This document shows positions 54,940 to 64,000 of a DNA stretch of 64,000 nucleotides, one piece after another. Numbering within the stretch: the first letter of the stretch is position 1; every line of letters begins with the position of its first letter. The stretch comes from Icerya purchasi (Eukaryota; Arthropoda; Insecta; Hemiptera; Monophlebidae). A model generated the notes under the pieces. It was not told where the DNA came from and did no database searches. It worked only from the letters and a program-made list of their open reading frames with translations. The stretch is taken from contig CM077116.1 of assembly GCA_039619475.1 (NCBI GenBank), positions 370,726,294-370,790,293 on the forward strand. Direction: 5' to 3'. The position numbers were made by a program, and so were the translations under genes.

Positions 54940-55066
54940 ATATATAACTATTCCGTTTATATCTGAAATATCTGCTTTACTGGATTGGGCCGTAACGCAA
55001 ACAACGTTAACTGCAAATGAATGGTTTGAAATGGAACGAGTACTTTCAGACGTTTACATTATCAAG
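54940..55066 (+). CDS. Piezo-like exon 12 of window (anchor)
   Basis: The acceptor is TTTGCTGTAG (ends 54939); the donor is AAG|gtaata at 55067. Its first base completes the codon from exon 11; it ends in phase 0. It encodes Y-I-T-I-P-F-I-S-E-I-S-A-L-L-D-W, T-L-T-A-N-E-W-F-E-M-E and D-V-Y-I-I-K. Piezo has V-P-F-L-x-E-L-R-x-x-M-D-W ... T-L-x-x-x-E-W-x-x-x-E-D-I-x-A-N-I, the anchor that links the pore to the blades. Confidence 0.9.
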
Positions 55067-55919
55067 GTAATAATAACTTACTCTAGTCACTTTAACGCAA
55101 AATATTCACTTGTCTTTAGTTTTCTGTTCCCTGTATTCGAACTGGAGCGAATGAAATTAAAAATATGCACTTTCTTATTGCTCATCAGTAGGTGATAAAT
55201 ACCGTTTTCAGGATACCTGTGAGGACTGTGTGACTTTTGAAGAATAGAGGTGTCTTGTGACCGTTCAAAATCCCAGACCAACAGCATCACGCTATATAAG
55301 ATAAGAGTGACGGTGCGACGGTTTTGACCGAAGATATTTTTGCTGCGCACTGTGGGGAACAAAGACGATGTAGTATGCAAAAGCGAGTATCATTTTGAAC
55401 GTTTATTTGATAATGGCACACGTTTCGACCATACAGATTAAGATGATATAGTGTGTGCGCATGTGTGGATGTAGGGTACATGATTTTTAATGTTTGTCTG
55501 ATTCGACAAAAATACTCCTCGGTGCAGCGATGTGGAAGTGTATCTGTCACGTGCACGAGACAAAAATGACATCGTCATTTCCGGGTTAACAGTACAGATT
55601 CAAAAATTATTATATCTTTAATTTATTTTATGTGTGGAGAGTTTTTTTATCACCTGCCACATATGCGATTTTTGTGGATCATGCGAGCATCGTAGCTTGC
55701 CTGTATTCCTCGAATATGTTTCAGTTAAATTATGTATTGCAATGAAGTAGATACCGAAAAGGAGGAACGTGTTTAGCGTATTTCAATGTGAGGGAATCCG
55801 CAAAAATATCTCGCCCTCCTAGCAATTTCAAAAAGCTTATTATCGATTTTTCGATCGCTGCATGAATAATGGCTGATCTAAATGTAAGAAAAATTCTGAC
55901 TTTCAAATATTACCCTTTT

Positions 55920-56290
55920 TTTCATTTTAACCATAAAGGGAAGTATCTCTACTCAATTCTGGTCCGCTTCATCCATATACTTCCCTTGTGACCATCTTAA
56001 TATCATATTTTGTTTGAATGTGCGGCTTTCTCTACTGAACAGGCGTACTTCTATTCTTCTTCGCCTATCATAACTTGATATCCCTGCACTTCTTATAATG
56101 CTGCTTGTATTCTCTCATTTCCCTCTGCTTATTCCCGTCTTTGAATTATTTTTCTCCTCTGCCCTTAAGCGCTTAAGAATATTTAATTTTCTCCTCCTTT
56201 CCATTTCTTGGACTAAAATGTCCTCACCGACGAACCCATTATAGAAAAAAAAACAAAAAAAAACAAAAAAAAACAAAAAAAAACGAATAT
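55920..56290 (+). mobile_element. LINE family C, 3' fragment (C11)
   Basis: A decayed C-D-H-L-N-I-I-F-x-L-N-V-R region near 55990 corresponds to C-D-P-N-H-I-L-F-E-C-P-A. The 3' end AATGTCCTCACCGACGAACC (56218-56237) is the family tail, followed by an A-rich (AAACAAAA)n stretch. Confidence 0.7.
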
Positions 56291-57272
56291 TTTGACACAA
56301 TTTTTTTCTTATTTAAAATTAAAATGCTTTGGACGAATAGAGCGGGAAGCAAACAATTAAGAAAACAAAAAAGGAAACCGCCCCGAATATAATAAAACGT
56401 ACCTGTCGATATGAAGATGTTAGAATGCACCACTCGGGACTACCCATTTTAGGCTATTAGTTGCGTGAAATTGTTTAGGCACCGAGCAAAGCTTGTATAT
56501 TATCGATGGAAAGCTCACTGTTTCAAACTAACCGAAACTCTTAATGAAACTTGCGATATTTGTAAAAAGTTCAAAAAAAAAAAAAGGCGAAATGCATCAA
56601 AAGCTTTCAAACAGGGTTTTTAATTATGACCGCACACGCACACACATATTTACCGGGAAATATGGCGTGGCAAGTATGTATAATATAAAGCTGATATTAT
56701 AAAATCGAAAATAAGTATTTGTTTCGAATTTAGTTAAATTACGGTATATGCTGGATTTTCGATGCGTGGTAAATCATTGTTGACCGAACCCGCTTAACAG
56801 TGACGTATCAACGTTTCACAACCTGGGAGAGTAAAAACATAAATCACCCCTGTACATAGAGAGATTAATAAGAAAAATAATTTATTTTTTTTTGTCGCTC
56901 TTGATATAATATTTCGATATAAATAAAAAGAGGCTTTAATTATGAAATGAAATAAAAACTCTTTTCTTTTTTTGGATTAAACGATTTTCTCTTATCGAAA
57001 TTTTATTTTTTTCCAGATGTATCGTTTTCCCGGTTCGGTGTTTTATTTTTGCAACGACGATTATTTAATACGGTTAAAAAAACTGAATTTAATTCGAACG
57101 CTCTTCATATTTATTTAGCTTTTCGTTTAATTTTCTCGGATTTTTATTAAATGATTGTTATATATATACATATATACTGGTATGCCCGCGCCCCGTTTGG
57201 TACGCCACTGTCGCTTAATTACAATTAATAAATTTGAAATGGTATTTTTCCAAACGAAACGGATTTTTCCAG

Positions 57273-57514
57273 TGTTACAGAGTTCTAGAGAAAGATTTCA
57301 ATCACCCTCCCGGCAGGAAAGTTCCGATAATGTTGAAGTTCATCTACGGTTTAACCAGTCTGATCATTCTGTTGCTGTTGTTGTGCTCTCCTTTACTGTT
57401 TTTCTCAGTCGGCGGCGCCGTTCGCGAACCTAACATACCGACAAGGGCAAGACTGGAAATTTACCTGGACGGTTACACGGTTTTATTCCAAAGCATTAGC
57501 AGCAATATTCAAAA
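57273..57514 (+). CDS. Piezo-like exon 13 of window (pore helix into cap)
   Basis: The acceptor is GGATTTTTCCAG (ends 57272); the donor is CAAAA|gtaaaa region at 57515. Phase 0 in, two bases left at the end. It begins C-Y-R-V-L-E-K-D-F-N-H-P-P-G-R-K, so the junction reads I-I-K-C as in Piezo. A basic/hydrophobic inner-helix precursor follows (I-I-L-L-L-L-L-C-S-P-L-L-F-F), then R-E-P-N-I-P and a short beta-rich stretch (L-E-I-Y-L-D-G-Y). Piezo has W-F-P-L-L-x-x-S ... x-x-N-x-P here, the pore-lining helix and start of the extracellular cap. The remaining cap exons were not found before the window ends. Confidence 0.9.
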
Positions 57515-57848
57515 GTAAAATTAAAAGTTACCTAAAACGAATGTGAAAACTGAAAATGCTTTTAAAATGTTTCATTTAATTTTCGCACTTTCGTGAATTT
57601 TTTTTGTTAAAATCCGAGTTAAACGTTTACTGTATTTATTTATTTCCTCGTATTTGTATATGTCTGTGTATGTATGTATGTATGTATATTCGTAATGTTG
57701 AATTTAAATCATCGGCCATTAAATGAAACATGGTTAAAAATTCGACCCGCTCTGTTAATGTTTTTAAAAGAACATTTTGATTAAACATCCGCACGCCGGA
57801 AGAAGCATAAACTGTATAACTAAAAACGTAAACCTTTTTTTTTTTTTT

Positions 57849-57900
57849 TCGATTTTCTTTTTTCCCTTTTTTCCCTTTTTTCCCTTTTTTCCCTTTTTTC
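57849..57900. repeat. (CCCTTTTTT)n tract
   Basis: Four perfect 9-bp units (57864-57899) after a T-rich lead. It runs directly into CAG (57900-57902), giving an ideal polypyrimidine-AG sequence. Confidence 0.9.
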
Positions 57901-58059
57901 AGTCCTGAATTAACGTGATTTCACGCACGGATGCCACGAAAAAGAATCAATATTTTAAGATGTTGAAAAATATTTCCAGTACGCCAAACAAGTGTTTATC
58001 GAATGCAATTTATTACCTAAAAAAAAACAAAAAAAAACGTATACTATTTTATTTTTTTG

Positions 58060-58790
58060 GGGGGAGGGGGGACGCTAATCAAGGATCCATGATCTAAGAA
58101 TTAGGAGAAGCAAAAGGATTAAATTTTAATATACAGGGAAATAATATAGGAAATGAACGTTGCTAAAGCTGGAACAACATCTGGTGAAGGAAAGGAAAAT
58201 ATGTAGAAAGCACAAAAAGCAGTAGGCAGCTTAAGATTCAGAGAAGAGAGAGCTCCTGCACCAAAATAGAACATTCAAAGAGAATATGATCCGCGTCACA
58301 AACGCAGTCGTGATCCGAAGGATGAAAAATGCAATGTGGAGAAGAAACAATAAAAAAACAAAAAAGAGACGAAGGAAGACAATTATAATTGAAACGAAGA
58401 CGTGTTATGAAGGAAATAATGGAGCGATAGAGGCTGTATATTAGTTTGTATAGGGAATGCGGATTAGAAAAGGAGGTAATGTAGATATCTGACATTATGA
58501 TTTGAAGTGTGCTTACTTCGGTGGAAAAAGGATATTGTTAGCAGGAAATTTATCGATAAATTTGCCATTAGAGGAGGTTGCTGCCCGCGATGCCGCTACG
58601 ACTGGGAATTCAAAGAAGATCGATTTGAACGAAAAGAACTAGAAAAAGATTGACAATCAAGGAACGAATAGAAAGGATAATACAGTCTTATGAAGGGAAT
58701 GGAAAAGGGGAGGATATGACCTGCAATACACTCATAGAGTCGGAGCAAATAACTAATTATTATAGGAGGAAAGTGTAACGAAAAGAACAG
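58060..58790 (-). mobile_element. LINE family C, 3' fragment (C12)
   Basis: The minus-strand frame 58238-58495 encodes C-V-C-D-A-D-H-I-L-F-E-C-S-I-L, a clear match to the family C C-terminal motif. The 3' end lies at about 58075 (ATCCTTGATTAGCGTCC on the minus strand). Upstream regions are decayed. Confidence 0.78.
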
Positions 58791-59726
58791 CACGCAGAAA
58801 TGCTATCAGCGATAATGCTCTTTTTTCGAATTCGTTCTCTATTCTTTTATGTCGTTGTATTATTTTTCTCCTCCAATCACGAGCTTTTTCAGCAGCTGAT
58901 AAAGCACTTAATAGTTTCTCATTATAATATCGAGCATTCTATAGAATTCACCTTTCTATCTCTCCTACTATTTTGGTGACTTTACATCTATCGTTAAATG
59001 TTTCCGTTATTTTGTCGATTTAAACAGTTGTTTCTCCTTTTCCGGCAGAAATATCGGATACCTTTCCTCTTCCGCTATTAAGTGGCCAAACTCGATAAAG
59101 CCTCATCTATAACTAAATGATTTTGGTCTCCCTGTAAAAATGCATTTTAAACGCTGTTCCTTTATTTGTGACTGTACTCCGGAGTTCCGTATCAACGTAA
59201 AATTCTTACTTTCGACTCTGCATGCTTTTAAATCTTACTCAATTCCAGCAAGCAGGTAAAAATGAATATCTTCCAAACACTTTCATCTTTTCTTGATTTC
59301 CTCCTACCACACTGCTCTCTCATTCCGAATCAAACATGGTATTTGTAATGCAGATGTTCAACTCCTTCTGTCAAACACTGCGTTCTATATCTCAATTAAA
59401 ACTTGAAGTTCCCTGGCCCTAATTACGCCCATTATATCCTGTCTTTCCTATCTCTATACGTCTACAGCTTTATTTTGTCAATATCTGACATCGAATCAGC
59501 ATTTAACTATTAACTCTTTTTCTGTTTTCTTTTTTTTTTTTATTTATTTATTTTTTTTCATAATTTACTAACATCTTGATAATGACAGTAATTAATCAAA
59601 ACTAGTCGATGTTTTTTTAATATTTTTAATATGATCTGTGTTTTATTATATAATTTTATAGTACATCTTATTATTATTCCTGTTTGGCATATTACTGTGA
59701 ATCAATAACTTTGTGAAATATATACA

Positions 59727-59737
59727 TACATATATAA

Positions 59738-59823
<86 letters not shown>

Positions 59824-59837
59824 GTATGTATATATAA

Positions 59838-59869
<32 letters not shown>

Positions 59870-59891
59870 TTATATATACATACATATATAA

Positions 59892-59963
<72 letters not shown>

Positions 59964-59985
59964 TTATATATGTATGTATATATAA

Positions 59986-60017
<32 letters not shown>

Positions 60018-60039
60018 TTATATATACATACATATATAA

Positions 60040-60098
<59 letters not shown>
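59727..60098. repeat. Palindromic TA-rich higher-order repeat
   Basis: Long (TA)n runs alternate with blocks containing TATATTTATATATGTATGTA or its reverse complement ATACATACATATATAAATATA. The blocks recur at about 145-150 bp spacing, and each is near-palindromic, so the whole region can fold on itself. The long open frames here are translations of the dinucleotide. Confidence 0.9.
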
Positions 60099-60101
<3 letters not shown>

Positions 60102-60451
60102 GTGCCAGCAATTACATTTAACATTATTTCATTAAATTCGTGGGGTTTTTATTAGATTCAAGATTAGGCAGCAGAACACATTGTTTGTATTCAAAGTATC
60201 TACACATATTGAATATTAAATATTAATAAAATAAAGTGATTATTTTTAATTATGCTATATATATATATGTATATCTTAAAACACAGTTTTACAAAAAAAA
60301 TTATTTTTACTTCAAATATTTCTCTTGAATGCGTACTAATGATTATTTTAAAATACACTTAACCCTAAATTTGTAAAATTACCGGTTTTTTTTTCAGCGT
60401 AATATTATTTTTATTACTTTCAAAAATTCAATACTGCTTTATTTCATTACA

Positions 60452-60828
60452 AGAACTGAGCCACATGGTATTTCAAATTGCGATTTGCACTGTGCACATA
60501 ATCTTTTTCCAAAGTAGAGTTGTCCTCTTTTCATTACAAGTTGAATATTATTGCATCATCCGTCATTTACATTTATCGCGACAAGTACTATCATATATTT
60601 TTTATTTTGTTTGTTTTATTTTTTACATTTTCTTCAATATTATTTTTATACTGTAATGAACTTTTCGGTTCAAATCTAATTATCCCCTTAAAAAGTATAT
60701 GCTCAAGTAAACATATTACCGAATTTTACGAAGTATGTACAGTAACAATTTCAATATGTTACCAATTTTTTATGTACACAATGGCAATCAATCCCTATAC
60801 AGAAATTAAATAGTAGTTCTTTTCGCTT
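60452..60828 (+). repeat. Interspersed repeat, left arm of a large inverted pair
   Basis: 60452-60597 (with CACTGTGCACATAATCTTTT) matches 61748-61866 inverted. 60777-60828 (with AAATTAAATAGTAGTTCTTT) matches 61528-61575 inverted. The middle portion is not shared with the other copy. Confidence 0.8.
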
Positions 60829-61527
60829 CTTTTTGATGAAAAAATAAAATTGCGATGTAAAATAAATAAGCCTAATTTAAATTATTGGAGAAGTGAGCGA
60901 AATGTAAAAATTCAATAAAAAAATTGAAATCTAAAAGGAAATGCTTTGAAGGGAAAACGAAATAATTAGTTGATTAGAAATTTGATATAAAAACAATGTA
61001 TTCAATTGATTTTCATTGGATCTTCAAATATGTGATATACATACACGTATATATTACACATAAGTGAATAAAATATTTTCATGTACTTAGTGAACAGTAA
61101 AAATTATCTGGAAAATGTAAAATTGGTGTGTCGATAACTGAGCTGCTGCCAGTGCGCGATGGCTACAGATATTGTAAAGTAAAATAAAAGAAATAAAAGA
61201 AATAAATATCTATACATATCGCTTAAATAATAATGTTTTAAAAAGTATAATGTGTTATTATTCCGTAAATGGGGCATGAAAAACTGTTTTCTTTCTTTCT
61301 TTTCATAAATATCCACTAGTGTATCCATTACTGTTTTCATGAAAATATATGAAAACCTTTTTTAAAAATAAAAATGTATGCTTTATATAAGTAAGTAACT
61401 GCGTAAGAACTAAATTTCATTGACATACACGCATGTTAAAAAGATAAAATATAAAGTATTTTTTATTAAATCTTTCCTTCGCTGGTAAAAAATAAAAATA
61501 TACATTCGAGACATGTATGCTGTGAGA

Positions 61528-61866
61528 AAAAGAAGCGAAAAGAACTACTATTTAATTTCTGTACAGTATTGATCAAAGGCGTTACCAGCCAATGGGCCAG
61601 GGAGGTCAAGATGATAGAAAAAGGATATGAGTTATAGGAAAAATACATTTTTTATAAGTTGTAAAGGCTTAATATTTTATTCGACAAGAATAAAATCTTA
61701 ATTAAAACATAATTTTCGTGGGTTTCTGGCAAATTGTTCATTATGATAGTACTTGTCGCAATAAATGTAAATGACGGATGATGCAATAATATTCAAATTG
61801 TAATGAAAAGAGGACAACTCCACTTTGGAAAAAGATTATGTGCACAGTGCAATTTGAAATACCATG
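61528..61866 (-). repeat. Interspersed repeat, right arm, interrupted by a hAT-like MITE fragment
   Basis: The two outer blocks of 60452-60828 are present in inverted orientation and the same relative order. Between them lies the partial MITE 61576-61744 in place of the middle seen in the left arm. Confidence 0.8.
61576..61744 (-). mobile_element. Partial second copy of the hAT-like MITE
   Basis: On the minus strand, GACAAGAATAAAATCTTAAT and about 150 neighbouring bases match the right-hand two thirds of the 3864-4136 element, ending in a TIR-like CAAAGGCGTTACCAGC (reverse complement of the end). The left third is missing. Confidence 0.82.
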
Positions 61867-62228
61867 CGGTTCAGCATTCTCCAGTACTCTATCCATCGAA
61901 ATCACAGACAGTGTCTTAAAAAACGTTTTTTTTTTTTTGCTTCTAGCAGCTCGTCGATGATGATTGGTTCCTTGCAACGAACCTGTTGCAGCGCACCTCC
62001 TCCCTCTCATCCGTATATATTCTCTGTCACTCATCTCATCTGTGATTGTAGCCTGTCGCCGTGTATTTGGCTTTACGCATTACACAGCCTCCCGCATATA
62101 TAGCCACAATACACGCTTTTCTGAAATTCCTCGCTATAACGCTGAAAGCAAATCATAGATCGCGCCACTTAAAAACGCTTAGAATTTCCCATTCTTGCAG
62201 AAACTTCGAGTTAAAAAATGGTGACCGG

Positions 62229-62492
62229 ACAAAAGCGCACAAGACAAAAGCGCACAGGACAAAAGCGCACATGATAAAAACGCATCGGACAAAAGCGCAC
62301 AGGACAAAAGCGCACACGGATAAAAGCGCACACGGACAAAAGCGCACACGGATAAAAGCGCACACGGATAAAAGCGCACATGGATAAAAGCGCACACGGA
62401 TAAAAGCGCACATGGATAAAAGCGCACACGGACAAAAGCGCACACGGACAAAAGCGCACACGGATAAAAGCGCACACGGACAAAAGCGCACA
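62229..62492. repeat. 15/16-bp minisatellite, about 17 units
   Basis: The unit is A(C/T)AAAAGCGCAC plus AGG, ATG or ACGG. The first five units are 15 bp, the remaining ~11 are 16 bp. ACAAAA and ATAAAA variants alternate irregularly. Not a CRISPR array: repeats are contiguous, with no unique spacers. Confidence 0.95.
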
Positions 62493-62499
62493 TCGATTT

Positions 62500-64000
62500 G
62501 CAGAACAGAAGCTAATTTATTAATTTTTCCGTTCTCGGCAATTGCATCATTTGTGAAAAAGCAAAACTGGACAGTTGCCCCGCAAAGAATTTAAAATTCA
62601 AAAAAATTATTGGTAATCAGCGAAAACAAAGTAAAAATAATACAATTTTTTGTATGATTCACTAGTCATTTTTCTGTTTTTTTTTGTTCTTATATGTGTA
62701 TTTGTTTGTTAATAATCATAGTGTCTATTGACTATGACCGCTAGGAAGTTACCGTATATAAAAAATAAAATTTGTATCAATAATGTATTCAGGGGCGTCT
62801 CAAGCATCCCAAGTTGTGGGAGTGGTGCATTACCCAAAATACCGATTCATGAATTCATATAATTTAAAAATATATTTTTTTTATACTGTATAGCTTATAT
62901 AACAAAATGTTATATGGTGTTTTTTAATGATTTTCTTTAAACTTTTACAATGCGGGTCTTTTATTTTTTACTTCTGCAGTCAAAACTGATTTAGATCGAA
63001 CTGTGAGGACTAAAAATATTTAAAAAAAAAAATTTTATTAAAAGACATCTCACCTTTTAATGCTAAGCCTATAAGACTTTGTAATAATGCTTTACTTTTT
63101 CAAACAGTGAGGGTGACTTTTATTTTACACTGTTGTATACTAACCGTTTCTTTGTAAATTGTTTCAACTGGTCTGAATTTTCTTAATAATTTTTGCTTTT
63201 AAATTAGTATCGAAAAATCCGTAACTCTTTGTTAACTTAGTAAAAGTTTTCATTATATTTGACACTTCTATATCGTCAACCGTTTGTTTGCTTATTTCTT
63301 CTTCATCATTTTCATCATTGTTGTTTATTTGACTCTTTGATCGCGGTTTCATTGCTGATTAAAACAACTGTTGCAATATTTTTGTTAACGTTTAATTATT
63401 CCTTTGATAATAAATTTCCCGATGATCATTCTAATATTGTGAAAAACTTGAACTCTGTTTTTATTCCGCAATACTTCAAACTTTTGTATTAAGGGAATTT
63501 TACTTACTTTCATTTTAATATGATCAGAATAAAATATATAAATATAATGATTGAATGATTTAAAACTGAACAGAATTTGCTGTTAATTAAGCGGCTTCTA
63601 TTGTATAATTCTTTAAATTTCTACAAGTCTGTTGTAGTGACCTAAATTGTACGATTCTTGGCCGTTGTTAAGAAGTTCGCAATTCGACCATAGTTGCAGA
63701 CAAATACATAAATTAAATATATTTGCACTTCCTTGTTACTAGGTTAATATCTTGATGCAGAGGGACTAAAAACGTACACAAAAAAAATCTAAAATTTATT
63801 TCAATGAAATAGTTCGGAAATTTAAATTATGGTGAAGTTGTGAAAGAGTTTCATGTAGAGTTGAGAAAAAAGACATCAAGAACATTATGTTTGATTTACT
63901 TGTTACTTAAAATAATCAAATTTCGTACTTTCAGCTAAAATTCATCTGCTTTTAAGATTCATTATTTTTAATTTTGCGTAACAAGGTCCGATTATATTTA
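62500..64000. other. AT-rich end of window, nothing recognised
   Basis: CAGGGGCGTCTCAAGC at about 62790 resembles a hAT tip but has no visible partner. No exon completing the Piezo cap was found. Confidence 0.35.

Noticed and set aside
57903..58097. Next Piezo cap exon after 57514
   Set aside because: The acceptor is excellent, but the frame required by the preceding two bases meets TGA after a few codons, and no cap motif is visible.
59646..60155. Long open frames of alternating Tyr-Ile on both strands
   Set aside because: They are translations of (TA)n and have no stop codons by composition.
62229..62492. Possible CRISPR-like array
   Set aside because: Repeats are contiguous without unique spacers, and the DNA is eukaryotic.
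62153..62493. Repetitive frames on both strands (C-A-F-V-R type and K-A-H-T-D-K type)
   Set aside because: They are the 15/16-bp minisatellite read in several frames.

Overview
This is eukaryotic DNA: AT-rich, with GT-AG introns, two kinds of Pol III-type sequence and many poly(A)-ended retrotransposons. The transposon set (jockey-like LINE with a triple CCHC Gag, LINEs with RNase H, RTE, Penelope-like, mariner, hAT MITE, tRNA-derived SINE) and the Piezo-like protein point to an arthropod, probably an insect with large introns. I cannot name the species.

The host content appears to be one plus-strand gene covering most of the window. About a dozen small exons (from about 2.47 to 57.5 kb) chain together with compatible splice phases. 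They match the C-terminal half of a Piezo mechanosensitive channel in the right order: charged cytosolic linker, SRDYR segment, the P-x-P / P-P-K-x-x-W membrane repeat, the loop ending in G-I-W, the last blade helices, the S-W-Y-x-I-K-C and G-Y-P segment, the anchor (L-D-W), and the pore-lining helix entering the cap. The start of the gene and most of the cap lie outside the window. The segment between about 35.13 and 42.99 kb, where the conserved D-V-Y helix should be, was not found. A minus-strand tRNA-Glu(TTC)-like gene sits in an intron.

The introns are layers of mobile DNA. (A) A 5'-truncated jockey-like LINE at 11.09-15.08 kb, with a 12-bp target duplication, ends only 66 bp upstream of a Piezo exon. 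(B) A nearly complete LINE with endonuclease, RT and RNase H lies at 28.36-34.15 kb; its ORF2 is open for 1229 codons and its ORF1 is broken by one base in an A8 run. (C) At least twelve 3' fragments of another RNase H LINE family lie in both orientations. Also present: RTE and RLE-type LINE remnants, a dead mariner, a 273-bp hAT-like MITE with 8-bp duplication, a 372-bp tRNA-derived SINE with 13-bp duplication nested in a family C copy, and a ~745-bp foldback element.

The two most interesting signals are RNA structures. First, a Penelope-type RT fragment at 40.9-41.55 kb is framed by two near-identical inverted ~120-bp repeats, each carrying a hammerhead-ribozyme core; the only difference I see between the repeats falls in ribozyme stem III. 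Second, a short hairpin just upstream of the LINE poly(A) tail recurs in three LINE types with a conserved loop but entirely different, compensating stem sequences, as expected of an RT-recognition structure.
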